This document shows positions 16,808 to 26,300 of a stretch of 64,000 nucleotides of DNA, in pieces. Each line of letters starts with the position of its first letter. The stretch's first letter is position 1. Under the pieces are notes generated by a model. It was not told where the DNA came from. It did no database searches and was given only the letters and a program-made list of their open reading frames with translations. Source of the stretch: DAOOVD01 sp035369845 (GTDB lineage: Bacteria; Bacillota; Desulfotomaculia; Desulfotomaculales; Pelotomaculaceae); assembly GCA_035369845.1 (NCBI GenBank), contig DAOOVD010000001.1, positions 1-64,000 of the forward strand, read 5' to 3'. The position numbers and the translations under genes were made by a program.

Positions 16808-17077
16808 TTGCCTGTTGAAAAGATAGTATTCGGCATGGCCGGCGTCAGATTTTTGTCGGCAACCATAGAATTCACCGCCGCCTTGCTTATGCTGAAATTC
16901 GGCAGGATCGAAACCGCGGTAAAGATTAATGCGTTGCTGGCGCTGGTGGGGCCTGCGATTCTTCTTACCGTCACCGGTCTGGGTCTGGCAGGTCTGGCCG
17001 GAAGAATTTCAGGTTATGGAATGGCGGTTATCATTGTCGGGGTGGCTCTAATCTTTTTAGGTGTCAATCACCTGTAG
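16808..17077 (+). CDS. YqhV (DUF2619) family membrane protein
   Basis: An 89-residue membrane protein with three hydrophobic segments. Its pattern (RFLSATIEFTAALLMLKFGRIETAVKINALLALVGPAIL) matches YqhV/DUF2619 of spore-forming Firmicutes, where the gene lies next to the spoIIIA operon. Role unknown. Here spoIIIA is not adjacent. The TTG start at 16808 has GGGAGGGG upstream at 16796-16803. It is divergent from the phosphosulfolactate synthase gene and followed at once by a terminator, so it appears to be monocistronic. Confidence 0.85.
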   Translation: MPVEKIVFGMAGVRFLSATIEFTAALLMLKFGRIETAVKINALLALVGPAILLTVTGLGLAGLAGRISGYGMAVIIVGVALIFLGVNHL

Positions 17078-17117
17078 ACGGAAAAAAATCTTTTTAAAGA
17101 AGGATTTTTCCGTTTTT
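17078..17117 (+). terminator. Rho-independent terminator after yqhV
   Basis: ACGGAAAAA..ATC (17078-17090) pairs with GAT..TTTTCCGT (17103-17113) and runs into T at 17112-17117, beginning at the base after the stop codon. Confidence 0.7.
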
Positions 17118-17223
17118 GCGAAGAAAAATCTCAAAAAACCGGGAAGATTCGAGGTGTCTTTTGACAGTTATGCTTAAAAATTAAGTAACGGCTTCTTTTT
17201 ATCAGAGAAAGGGGGGCCGAGTT

Positions 17224-19005
17224 ATGGTGCCGGAAAATGTTGAAACGGGTATGGAGTCAGGCAAGGTCTGGATCAGGGACGGCAGGGTTTTCGTCAGGAA
17301 CCCGGTGGGCGGCGGCAGGGCCCCCACCATAAAGCCGTGTGCGGAAGTGGATTTGTTCATAAACGGAGTTAAAGCGGAGGGAAAAACAAGCGTAAGCGAA
17401 AGTGATGAAATAGTATTGGAGCCCCGCTGTAAAGAGGACCCCGGTTTTTACAGAATAAAAGTTGCTGCTGGGGGGTTGTCGGCCGAGCTGGAATTGAAGA
17501 TGGCCGTCGTAGAGCGTTATGCCGTCCGGGATGCGGAGCCCGCAACCGACCTCTATATCGAGGCGGTTCAACAGGTTGAGGAAAAATGCCCTTTCGGCAT
17601 GGCTGAAATTATGCAGGAGCTGGCAAAGAGAAACATAACATACGGAATCAACCATGACAGGATTCAGAGTATTATCGAAAACCCGGAAAACGGGATTCAC
17701 CTGATAGCGGAAGGGGAACCCGCCGGGGAAACCGTGGACGACCGGATAGAATTGACCTTTTCCACGGAATTGCAGGAACAGAAGGTATCAGCAGAAAGCA
17801 AAAAGGTCAATTTCCGGGATGTCGGCGAGATTCCGTCCGTTGAGCCCGGCGCCGTTTTGGCGGTAAAACACTTCGGCGTACAGGGAAATCCCGGCAAAAA
17901 GGTTACCGGTGAGGCCATTCCACCCGCAAAACTGCAGATTATTGAGCTGACGGGCGGCAAGGGTGTTGAAATTTCGCCGGACGGCGGCAAGGCGGTTGCC
18001 AGGGTTGCAGGCCGCCCGGTGGTAAAGAAGCTCGGCAGCAGGTATGTCATTGATGTGGAGCCTGTCCTGCAAAAAAAGGGCGACGTGGATATATCGTCCG
18101 GCAACATCCGTTTTAAAGGGGATGTGGTCGTGCAGGGAAATGTCTGCGAGGGTATGACCGTTCAGGCGGCAGGCAAAATAAACATTCTCGGCATGATCTT
18201 CGAAGCGCGGATAGGCGCCCAGGGTGATATAACGGCAATGCAGAATATTACCGGCAGCAGCATTGTTGCAGGCGGCAACAACAGTTTTTTCAAAGCGTTT
18301 TACAAAATTCTGGATGATCTGTGTTCCGATTTTACTGAGATAGTCAAATTGATGCCGGGTCTGGAGAGTCATCCGAAACTCAAGGGTGTCAAGGCCGGCC
18401 AGCTTATTCAGTTGATCGTTGATAAAAAATTCGGGCGGGTGCCGGGCTTGATCGGCGAACTGCTCAAGATGTCGGAGCAGAACGCTTTCATCCTTCCCAG
18501 GGAGATAATCCTGTTTACGGAAAAAATAGAAAGCAAGTTGAGTGGCATAAATCTTTTGAAGCTCGAATCGGTTGAGGAGTTGAACAGGATCCTAAGCGAG
18601 GTAAGAGAAGTACAGAGAATTATAAACAGTATGGCGCAGACCAGGGCGAATATAACCTTCGGGTATTCCGTAAACAGCAAGATTGAGGCCTCCGGCGACA
18701 TCAAGGTGGAAGGCCGGGGTTGCATCAACACCTCGCTGCAGGCGGGCGGGAACGTAAGTATCAAGGGTGTTTTTCGCGGCGGCGAGATTGTTGCCCGCGG
18801 CGATGTATTCTTGAACGAAGCCGGCTCTGAAATGGGCGCCAAAACATTTATTAAAACAGAGGACGGCAAAAAGATTTTCATCAAAAAGGCCTATCCCGGC
18901 GTACAGATTCAGGTGGGCAACCGGCGGGCAAACCTCACCTCGCTGCAGTACAATATCAAGGCCGAACTGGATGAATCCGGCTCCCTTATTGTATTGTCCG
19001 GTTGA
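17224..19005 (+). CDS. FapA family protein (DUF342, polymer-forming-like)
   Basis: A 593-residue protein of the flagellar assembly protein A (FapA)/DUF342 family. The N-terminal third (about 1-200) is the DUF342 N domain. The middle has the conserved VKHFGVQGNPGKKVTGEAIP motif. The right-handed beta-helix repeats GDVVVQGNVCEGMTVQAAGKI and SGDIKVEGRGCINTSLQAGG flank a helical coiled-coil insert (about 365-475). Such proteins are linked to flagella or surface polymers, but there is no flagellar gene here, so the function is open. ATG 17224 has a G-rich ribosome site upstream. A TTGACA at 17161 has no convincing -10 box. Confidence 0.85.
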   Translation: MVPENVETGMESGKVWIRDGRVFVRNPVGGGRAPTIKPCAEVDLFINGVKAEGKTSVSESDEIVLEPRCKEDPGFYRIKVAAGGLSAELELKMAVVERYAVRDAEPATDLYIEAVQQVEEKCPFGMAEIMQELAKRNITYGINHDRIQSIIENPENGIHLIAEGEPAGETVDDRIELTFSTELQEQKVSAESKKVNFRDVGEIPSVEPGAVLAVKHFGVQGNPGKKVTGEAIPPAKLQIIELTGGKGVEISPDGGKAVARVAGRPVVKKLGSRYVIDVEPVLQKKGDVDISSGNIRFKGDVVVQGNVCEGMTVQAAGKINILGMIFEARIGAQGDITAMQNITGSSIVAGGNNSFFKAFYKILDDLCSDFTEIVKLMPGLESHPKLKGVKAGQLIQLIVDKKFGRVPGLIGELLKMSEQNAFILPREIILFTEKIESKLSGINLLKLESVEELNRILSEVREVQRIINSMAQTRANITFGYSVNSKIEASGDIKVEGRGCINTSLQAGGNVSIKGVFRGGEIVARGDVFLNEAGSEMGAKTFIKTEDGKKIFIKKAYPGVQIQVGNRRANLTSLQYNIKAELDESGSLIVLSG

Positions 19006-19043
19006 ACTTGCCATTTCTTGATCAGAAACAAGAACCAATGTTA

Positions 19044-19072
19044 TTGACACACACTTCTTTTTCTAATAAACT
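19044..19072 (+). promoter_or_regulatory. promoter of the pyrimidine operon
   Basis: TTGACA (19044-19049) and TAAACT (19067-19072) are spaced by 17 bases, in the gap after the FapA-family gene. Transcription would start near 19079, just before the first PyrR attenuator. Confidence 0.7.
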
Positions 19073-19078
19073 ATATGA

Positions 19079-19184
19079 GAACAAACAGCCTTGAAATCGG
19101 TCCCGTGAGGCCGGTAAGGATTCGTAGATATGGTTTCCGTCAAGCCCGACCATGCCTGCTTACCGGTGTAAGCAGGCATTTTTG
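19079..19184 (+). promoter_or_regulatory. PyrR-dependent attenuator 1 (pyr leader)
   Basis: The leader contains a PyrR-binding loop (CGGTCCCGTGAGGCCGG, 19098-19114) followed by an intrinsic terminator (19152-19184: ATGCCTGCTTAC paired with GTAAGCAGGCAT, then T). In the Bacillus model, UMP-bound PyrR holds the anti-antiterminator so the terminator forms and the operon is shut off when pyrimidines are plentiful. The same 17 bases recur before pyrB, supporting the assignment. Confidence 0.9.
19152..19184 (+). terminator. intrinsic terminator of pyr attenuator 1
   Basis: A perfect 12-base stem with an 8-9-base loop and a T tract, ending 10 bases before the pyrR start codon. Confidence 0.9.
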
Positions 19185-19194
19185 CGGAGGAGCA

Positions 19195-19740
19195 ATGACG
19201 AAAGAAAAAGCACAAATTCTCGACAGGGAAGGGATCCGGCGTTCCCTTACCAGGATAGCGCATGAAATAATCGAGCATAACAGGGGCGTCAGTGATTTGG
19301 TCCTGGTCGGCATCCGCCGGAGGGGGGTGCCGCTGGCTGAAAGGCTGGCGAGGCTGATCAAGGAGATCGAGGGGCGGACGGTTCCGGTAGGTACGCTCGA
19401 TATAACGCTATACCGGGACGATCTGTCCACACTGGCTTACCAGCCCCTCGTAAGGTCCACAGAAATAAGTTTTCCCATTTCCGGCAGGGTGGTGGTTCTT
19501 GTAGACGATGTCATCTATACGGGTCGCACGATCAGAGCAGCCCTTGACGCCATAATGGACCTGGGGCGTCCCAAGACGATCCGCCTTGCCGTCCTGATCG
19601 ACAGGGGCCACCGCGAGCTTCCCATCAGAGCCGATTATGTCGGTAAGAACGTACCGACTTCCCGTAAAGAAGAGATATCAGTCAGATTGCAGGAGATTGA
19701 CGGCGAAGAGAGGGTGGTAATCCTGGAGATGGCTAATTGA
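19195..19740 (+). CDS. pyrR: PyrR: pyr operon attenuation regulator / uracil phosphoribosyltransferase
   Basis: A 181-residue bifunctional protein. It binds pyr mRNA attenuators in the presence of UMP and also makes UMP from uracil and PRPP. The PRPP-binding loop VVLVDDVIYTGRTIRAALD and the VGIRRRGVPLAERL segment are typical. ATG 19195 is chosen because GCGGAGGAG lies directly upstream; the frame is open to 19075 but that part is the attenuator. It heads the operon and regulates it through the leader and the pyrR-pyrB attenuator. Confidence 0.97.
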   Translation: MTKEKAQILDREGIRRSLTRIAHEIIEHNRGVSDLVLVGIRRRGVPLAERLARLIKEIEGRTVPVGTLDITLYRDDLSTLAYQPLVRSTEISFPISGRVVVLVDDVIYTGRTIRAALDAIMDLGRPKTIRLAVLIDRGHRELPIRADYVGKNVPTSRKEEISVRLQEIDGEERVVILEMAN

Positions 19741-19945
19741 AATAGACGCCGGCCGCCAGACTGAAGACGTCAGAACGGAAAGAATTTGCATAAGTGAATT
19801 CCATGAAAATCTGACGGCTGCTGCCTGACGACTTAATTCGGTTCCACCTTTAAAGAGCGGTCCCGTGAGGCCGGAAAGGGAGGGTCCGGTAGTTTTACCT
19901 TTCAGGCCTCGGCCCGGTTCAAACCGGGGGAGGTCTTTAATTTTT
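19741..19945 (+). promoter_or_regulatory. PyrR-dependent attenuator 2 (pyrR-pyrB)
   Basis: The 242-base gap contains a second PyrR loop (19858-19874) identical over 17 bases to that in attenuator 1, then a terminator at 19905-19945. In Bacillus subtilis an attenuator also lies after pyrR, but with the permease gene pyrP between. Here no permease gene is present. An earlier CGTCAG/CTGACG dyad (about 19768 and 19811) may belong to the leader fold. Confidence 0.88.
19905..19945 (+). terminator. intrinsic terminator of pyr attenuator 2
   Basis: GGCCTCGGCCCGGTT (19905-19919) pairs with AACCGGGGGAGGTC (19922-19935), followed by a T-rich tail. Confidence 0.85.
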
Positions 19946-19982
19946 AGCGTCGGGGAAAACCGGATACAAGGGTGGTGTGCAG

Positions 19983-20924
19983 ATGGGCCTCAAGTCCAAA
20001 AACATGATTGGCCTGCGTGATGTTTCAACCGGGGAAATCAATCTGATTCTGGACACGGCGGTGCCGATGAAGGAAATAATCAAAAGAAGGATAAAGAAGG
20101 TGCCCACTTTAAGAGGACGGACGGTGGTAATGGTCTTTTACGAAGCCAGCACCCGCACCAGGACTTCCTTCGAATTGGCGGCGAAGTACCTGAGTGCCGA
20201 TACTGCAAGCATAACAGCAGCCACCAGCAGCGTCAGCAAGGGCGAAAGCCTTAGGGACACCGCCAGGACTGTTGCAGCCATGGGGGCGGATGTGGTCGTA
20301 CTGCGCCATCCGATGGCCGGAGCGGCGGAACTGCTGGCCCGCACCGTCTGCTCGTCCGTGATCAATGCGGGCGACGGCGCGCATGAACATCCGACCCAGG
20401 CCCTGCTGGATCTTTTTACAGTCAGGGAAAAGAAGGGCAGGATTGAGGGGCTGAAGGTGGCGATTGTCGGCGACATTCTTTTCAGCAGGGTGGCACGCTC
20501 GGATGTGTTCGGTTTTATCAAAATGGGAGCTGAAGTAAGGCTGGCCGGCCCTGCCACGCTGATGCCGCCGGGTATGGAAACGACGGGGGCGAAGGTTTGC
20601 GGCAGCCTGGAGGAAGCGCTGGAAGGGGCCGATGTTATCAACATTCTCCGGATACAACTCGAGAGACAGCAGCAGGGGCTTTTCCCGGGTATAAGGGAGT
20701 ATGCCAGGCTGTTCGGCCTGAACCGGGAGCGGCTTAAGCTGGCGGCGCCGGACGCGCTGGTAATGCACCCCGGCCCGATGAACAGGGGTGTGGAAATATC
20801 GCCGGACGTAGCCGACAGTCTACAGTCGGTGATTACCGAGCAGGTGACAAACGGTGTTGCCGTACGCATGGCCTTGCTGTACCTTTTGACCGGAGGGGGT
20901 GTCCGGAGTGAAACTGTTGATTAA
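19983..20924 (+). CDS. pyrB: aspartate carbamoyltransferase catalytic subunit
   Basis: A 313-residue cytosolic enzyme that joins carbamoyl phosphate and aspartate, the first committed pyrimidine step. The carbamoyl-phosphate loop STRTRTSFE, the HPTQALLDLFT motif and the MHPGPMNRGVEI end are present. No regulatory subunit pyrI is adjacent, as in Gram-positive bacteria. ATG 19983 fits AAGGGTGG seven bases upstream better than GTG 19977. Its 3' end overlaps pyrC by 17 bases. Expression should be set by attenuator 2. Confidence 0.97.
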   Translation: MGLKSKNMIGLRDVSTGEINLILDTAVPMKEIIKRRIKKVPTLRGRTVVMVFYEASTRTRTSFELAAKYLSADTASITAATSSVSKGESLRDTARTVAAMGADVVVLRHPMAGAAELLARTVCSSVINAGDGAHEHPTQALLDLFTVREKKGRIEGLKVAIVGDILFSRVARSDVFGFIKMGAEVRLAGPATLMPPGMETTGAKVCGSLEEALEGADVINILRIQLERQQQGLFPGIREYARLFGLNRERLKLAAPDALVMHPGPMNRGVEISPDVADSLQSVITEQVTNGVAVRMALLYLLTGGGVRSETVD

Positions 20925-22200
20925 AGGCGGAAATGTGGTCGATCCCGTCGGCGGAACGATAACGGAAAAGGACATCCTGGTGATCGACGGCAGGATAGCA
21001 AATTCCGGGAAGGGTTTGATCGCGGGCGGCGCCGAGGTGGTTGACGCTTCCGGCATGCTGGTTGTCCCGGGTCTTATTGATATGCACGTTCATTTGAGGG
21101 AGCCGGGGTTTGAGGCCAAAGAAACCATATTGACCGGCAGCCGTGCTGCGGCAAGGGGCGGTTTTACTTCCGTGGCCTGCATGCCGAATACCAGGCCGGT
21201 GGCGGACAGTGCGGCGATGGTCTCTTACATCAGGGAGGCTGCCTTCAAGTGCGGAATCGTCAACGTTTATCCCGTCGGCGCGATTACGCGGGGCATCGGG
21301 GGCGAAGAACTGGCTGAAATGGGCGATATGAAGGAGGCGGGTGCGGTTGCGTTCTCGGATGATGGATCACCGGTGATGAACGGCGGATTGATGCGCAGAG
21401 CCATGCAGTATGCCAGGATGCTCGGAGCGGCAATCATTTCCCACTGTGAGGACAAAAACTTGTCCGCCGGGGGAGCGATGCACGAAGGGGCTGTTTCCAC
21501 GATACTGGGCCTGAGGGGTATACCCGCCTCCGCTGAAGAGGTTATGGTAGCCCGCGATATCATTCTCGCGGAAGAGACCGGCTGCAGGCTGCACATAGCC
21601 CACGTAAGCACAGCCGGGTCGATCCGCCTGGTGCGCGAGGCCAAGTCCAGAGGCGTGAAAGTGACCTGTGAAGCCACTCCCCACCACTTTACCCTCACCG
21701 ACAAGGCAGTGACAGGTTACGACACATCAACCAAGGTCAACCCACCCCTGCGTACCGACGGTGACGTGGCGGCGGTTAAAGAAGGCCTGGCGGACGGCAC
21801 TATTGACGTGATAGCTACCGATCATGCTCCCCATACCGTCGAGGAAAAGGATGTCGAGTACGAGAACGCCCCCTTCGGCCTGGCGGGCCTGGAAACCGCG
21901 GTGGGCCTGGTTTGGACCGGGCTGGTGAACACCGGTGTGCTCACCCCCTTGCAGGCAGTTGCCAAAATGACCGTCAATCCGGCCGGAATCCTGGGAATTC
22001 CCCGGGGAACCCTCGAAGTCGGGGCTGTTGCCGATATCACCGTCATCGATCCCGGACTCGCCTGGACTGTCGACGCCGGGCTGTTCGAGAGCAAGGGGAG
22101 GAATACTCCCTTTCACGGAATGCCGCTCAAAGGCCGGGTCTTTATGACGGTGGTGGGCGGCAGGGTGGTAATGCGTCATGGAATATTTGAGAATTGCTGA
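20908..22200 (+). CDS. pyrC: dihydroorotase
   Basis: A 430-residue amidohydrolase that cyclises carbamoyl aspartate to dihydroorotate. The metal-binding HxH lies in LIDMHVHLREPG, with further metal ligands in the HCED and HIAHVST segments and the catalytic Asp in DVIATDHAPH. Length and motifs fit the Gram-positive (class I) type. GTG 20908 is preferred, with CGGAGGGGGTG ending about eight bases upstream; GTG 20899 lies inside that site. It overlaps pyrB and is followed after 41 bases by carA. Confidence 0.97.
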   Translation: MKLLIKGGNVVDPVGGTITEKDILVIDGRIANSGKGLIAGGAEVVDASGMLVVPGLIDMHVHLREPGFEAKETILTGSRAAARGGFTSVACMPNTRPVADSAAMVSYIREAAFKCGIVNVYPVGAITRGIGGEELAEMGDMKEAGAVAFSDDGSPVMNGGLMRRAMQYARMLGAAIISHCEDKNLSAGGAMHEGAVSTILGLRGIPASAEEVMVARDIILAEETGCRLHIAHVSTAGSIRLVREAKSRGVKVTCEATPHHFTLTDKAVTGYDTSTKVNPPLRTDGDVAAVKEGLADGTIDVIATDHAPHTVEEKDVEYENAPFGLAGLETAVGLVWTGLVNTGVLTPLQAVAKMTVNPAGILGIPRGTLEVGAVADITVIDPGLAWTVDAGLFESKGRNTPFHGMPLKGRVFMTVVGGRVVMRHGIFENC

Positions 22201-22241
22201 AGTCATATCGTGATCCATTAATCTTTTGCGGAGGTGTTTGT

Positions 22242-23327
22242 ATGCAGGCATTGCTGGCCCTGGAAGACGGAAGCGTTTTTAAAGGCGAAGCTTACGGCGC
22301 GACGGGGGAGAGATATGGAGAAGTGGTCTTCAATACCGGTATGACGGGTTACCAGGAGGTGCTCACGGATCCTTCCTACTGCGGCCAGATTGTGGTTATG
22401 ACCTACCCGTTGATTGGAAACTACGGCATCATGAAGGAGGACTTCGAATCCAAAAAGTCTTACGTCAGGGGCTTTGTCGTCCGTGAACAGTGCACGCTCC
22501 CCAGCAACTGGCGCTTTTCCGAAACAATCGGCAGTTTTTTAAAGAAGGAAGAGGTGATCGGCCTTGCGGGAATCGATACCCGTGCTCTTACCAGACACCT
22601 CCGCAGTTACGGGACCATGCGCGGAGTGATCAGCACCGAAACGACGGATGAGCGGGAGCTGGTTGAACGGGCCAGGAACTCCCCTTACTTGAGCGGGCAG
22701 GAACTGGTTCCGGCTGTTGCCACTACCGAGATTTATACCTATCCCGGGGTGGGCAGAAGGGTGGTGCTGATAGACTTCGGCGCAAAGCTGAATATCATCC
22801 GCTGCCTTTTGGACCGGAACTGCGAGGTGGTGGTGGTCCCGCCGGATACTTCCGCGAAAAAAATTTTTGAACTTTACCCCGACGGAATCGTGCTTTCCAA
22901 CGGACCGGGCGATCCAGTCAACGTTCCTTACGCTATTGAGACCTTGCGTGAACTGATTGCGGCAGGCAAAAAGCCCATGCTCGGGATCTGTCTCGGCCAC
23001 CAGATTTTGGGCCTGGCCATGGGCGCCAGGACATACAAAATGAAGTTCGGCCACAGGGGTGCCAACCACCCGGTCAAGGATCTCGAAACGGGAAGGGTAT
23101 ACATCTCCTCCCACAACCACGGTTTCTCGGTTGACGAGGAATCGCTGAAGGGCCTGGATATATATGTGTCCCACCGGAACCTCAACGACGGAACGGTGGA
23201 GGGGTTGAAGCACAAATTCTTGCCGGTGTTTTCCGTGCAGTACCATCCGGAGGCCTCGCCCGGTCCCAGGGACTCCGAATACATTTTCGACCAGTTCCTG
23301 GAAAAAATGAACGGGGAGGCGAGGTAG
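22242..23327 (+). CDS. carA: carbamoyl-phosphate synthase small (glutaminase) subunit
   Basis: A 361-residue class I glutamine amidotransferase subunit that supplies ammonia to CarB. The C-terminal glutaminase has nucleophile Cys250 in LGICLGHQILG and the His/Glu pair in SVQYHPEASPGP. The N-terminal half shows VVFNTGMTGYQEVLTDPSY, conserved in CarA. ATG 22242 follows GCGGAGGTG at 22229-22236. Only one base separates its stop from the carB start, so the subunits are translationally coupled. Being inside the pyr operon, it is the pyrimidine-regulated copy. Confidence 0.98.
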   Translation: MQALLALEDGSVFKGEAYGATGERYGEVVFNTGMTGYQEVLTDPSYCGQIVVMTYPLIGNYGIMKEDFESKKSYVRGFVVREQCTLPSNWRFSETIGSFLKKEEVIGLAGIDTRALTRHLRSYGTMRGVISTETTDERELVERARNSPYLSGQELVPAVATTEIYTYPGVGRRVVLIDFGAKLNIIRCLLDRNCEVVVVPPDTSAKKIFELYPDGIVLSNGPGDPVNVPYAIETLRELIAAGKKPMLGICLGHQILGLAMGARTYKMKFGHRGANHPVKDLETGRVYISSHNHGFSVDEESLKGLDIYVSHRNLNDGTVEGLKHKFLPVFSVQYHPEASPGPRDSEYIFDQFLEKMNGEAR

Positions 23328-23328
23328 C

Positions 23329-26300
23329 ATGCCGCTTAAAAAGGGAATCAAGAAGGTAATGGTAATTGGGTCGGGACCGATAATCATCGGTCAGGCCGCC
23401 GAGTTCGATTACGCCGGTACCCAGGCCTGCCGATCTCTCCGGGAAGAGGGTCTGGAGGTCGTTCTGATTAACTCAAACCCGGCCACCATAATGACCGACG
23501 CCAATATGGCCGACCGGGTGTATATAGAACCGCTTACCCAGGGATTTGTAACCAGGGTGATACGGCAGGAAAAACCGGACGGGCTGCTTCCCACCCTCGG
23601 CGGGCAGGTGGGTCTCAACCTCGCCCTGCAGCTTGCCGAGTCGGGCGTGCTTGCCGAAGAGGGCGTGCAGTTGCTGGGGACACCGTTGGAGGCGATAAAA
23701 CGGGCCGAAGACCGGGAAATGTTCAAAGATATGTTGCAGTCTATCGGAGAGCCGGTTCCGGAGAGCGTTATAGTCTCCACTTTTGAAGAGGCTGAGGAGT
23801 TTGCCGGCAAGATTGGTTTTCCTCTGATCGTGAGGCCGGCTTATACACTGGGGGGAACCGGAGGCGGTATCGCCTACAACATGGATGAGCTTTACGCCAC
23901 CGTCACCAGGGGACTGAAGCACAGCATCATCAGCCAGGTGCTGATAGAGCGGTGTGTAGTGGGCTGGAAGGAAATCGAGTACGAGGTGATGCGGGACAGC
24001 GCGGACAACTGCATCACCGTCTGCAATATGGAGAACATAGACCCGATGGGAATTCATACGGGAGACAGCGTTGTCGTGGCGCCTTCCCAGACCCTGAGCG
24101 ACAGGGAGTACCATCTCCTGAGATCGGCTTCTCTCAAGATCATTCGGGCCCTGGGCATCGAAGGCGGCTGCAACATCCAGTTCGCCCTCGATCCCGGAAG
24201 TTATCAGTACTACGTCATTGAAGTCAACCCCAGGGTCTCCCGTTCCTCCGCCCTTGCTTCCAAGGCCACCGGCTACCCAATCGCCAAAGTGGCCTCAAAA
24301 ATTGCCGTCGGCCTTACCCTGGATGAAATAAAAAACGCGGTTACCGGTAAAACGTATGCCTGCTTTGAGCCTTCCCTGGATTACGTGGTGTTGAAATACC
24401 CCCGCTGGCCTTTTGACAAGTTTGCCAGGGGAGACCGGACTCTCGGCACCCAGATGAAGGCGACCGGGGAAGTTATGGCGATAAACCGCACCTTTGAAGG
24501 AGCCCTGCTGAAAGCAATCCGCTCCCTGGAAATCGGGCTGGACTCCCTCTCACTGCCGGGAGCCGGAGAGATACGCGGCGAGGAACTGGAAAGAAGGCTG
24601 GCCAATGCCGACGACGAGCGCCTTTTCCTGGTGGCGGAGGGTTTGCGGCGCGGCATGACCGTTGAGCATATATACAAGATTACCGGCATCGACCGGTTCT
24701 TTCTCGATAAAATTGCGGGAATACTTTCTCTGGAAGAGGAAGTCCGCCATGCTGCCAAAAAGGGCGATTTGCCGGCGGAGCTTCTTGAAAAAGCAAAAAA
24801 ATTCGGTTTTTCCGATGCTCATCTGGCCGGGCTTACCGGGCTGGACCGGTTGGAAATCAGGTCGCTGCGCAAGGAGAGAGGCATACTGCCGGCCTTTAAA
24901 ATGGTTGACACCTGCGCCGCCGAGTTTGAGGCACAGACACCTTATTATTATTCTTCCTATGACCGGGAGGATGAGGCTGAGCCCACCACCAACCGCAAGG
25001 TGGCCGTTTTGGGTTCCGGCCCGATCCGCATCGGGCAGGGAATAGAGTTCGACTATTGCTCGGTCCACTCCGTATGGGCGCTGCGAGAGGAAGGGATCGA
25101 GGCGATCATAGTCAACAATAATCCGGAAACGGTCAGTACCGACTTTGATACGGCCGACAGGCTTTACTTCGAACCTCTCGTTCCTGAAAACGTGTTAAAC
25201 ATTTTGGACAGGGAAAAACCCGAGGGGGTAATCGTGCAGTTTGGCGGGCAGACCGCAATCAACCTGGCCAAACCGCTCGAACAAGCCGGGGTGAAAATCC
25301 TCGGCACCTCGGTTGAAGATATCGACCGGGCTGAGGACCGGGAGAAGTTTGACAGCCTCCTAATCGATCTCGGTATACCCAAACCTCCGGGGAGGACCGC
25401 ATTTTCCGTGGATGAAGCGGCCGTCATTGCTTCCGAAATCGGTTTCCCCGTTTTGGTCCGCCCTTCATACGTGCTGGGCGGGCGGGCTATGGAGATCGTC
25501 TACAATAATGACGAGCTTTTAAGCTACATGGCTTCCGCGGTGAAGGTAACCCCGGAATACCCGGTGCTGGTGGACAAATACCTCTTTGGCAAGGAGCTCG
25601 AGGTCGACGCTGTTTCCGACGGGGAGGAGGTTCTGATTCCGGGCATTATGGAACATATCGAGCGGGCCGGGGTGCATTCCGGCGACAGTACGGCGGTTTA
25701 CCCCCCGCAGTCTCTGAGCCGGGAAGTCAAGGACCTGGTGGTCGACTACACGGTCAGGCTGGCCAGGGCCCTCAAGGTCAAAGGATTGATCAACATCCAG
25801 TACGTGCTGCACGGGGGGAAGGTTTACGTTCTTGAAGTCAACCCCCGTTCAAGCCGGACGGTGCCGTACTTGAGCAAGATAACCGGTATTCCGATGATAA
25901 ACCTGGCAACCAGGGCGATCATGGGCAGGACGCTGAAGGAGATGGGTTACGAAGGGGGCCTTTACCCGGAAGGAAAAGTGGTGGGGGTAAAAGTGCCGGT
26001 TTTCTCTTTTGCCAAACTCCTGCAGGTCGATATCTCACTGGGACCGGAGATGAAATCGACCGGCGAGGTTATGGGCGTCGGCGACGACTTCAAGCTGGCT
26101 CTGTATAAAGCCATGGTGGCGGCCGGCAGCATGTTCCCCAAGAAGGGGACCGTGCTCGCGACTATTGCTGACCGGGACAAGAAGGAGGTGCTGCCCATTA
26201 TTAGGGGACTGATCGACCTTGGATACAAGATCTGCGCCACGTCCGGAACCGCTGCGGCGTTGAGGGAGGCCGGCCTCCCCGTGGAGCAGGTGATGAAGGT

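Noticed and set aside
17161..17189. TTGACA-based promoter before the FapA-family gene
   Set aside because: The -35 box is perfect but no hexamer near the right distance resembles a -10 box.
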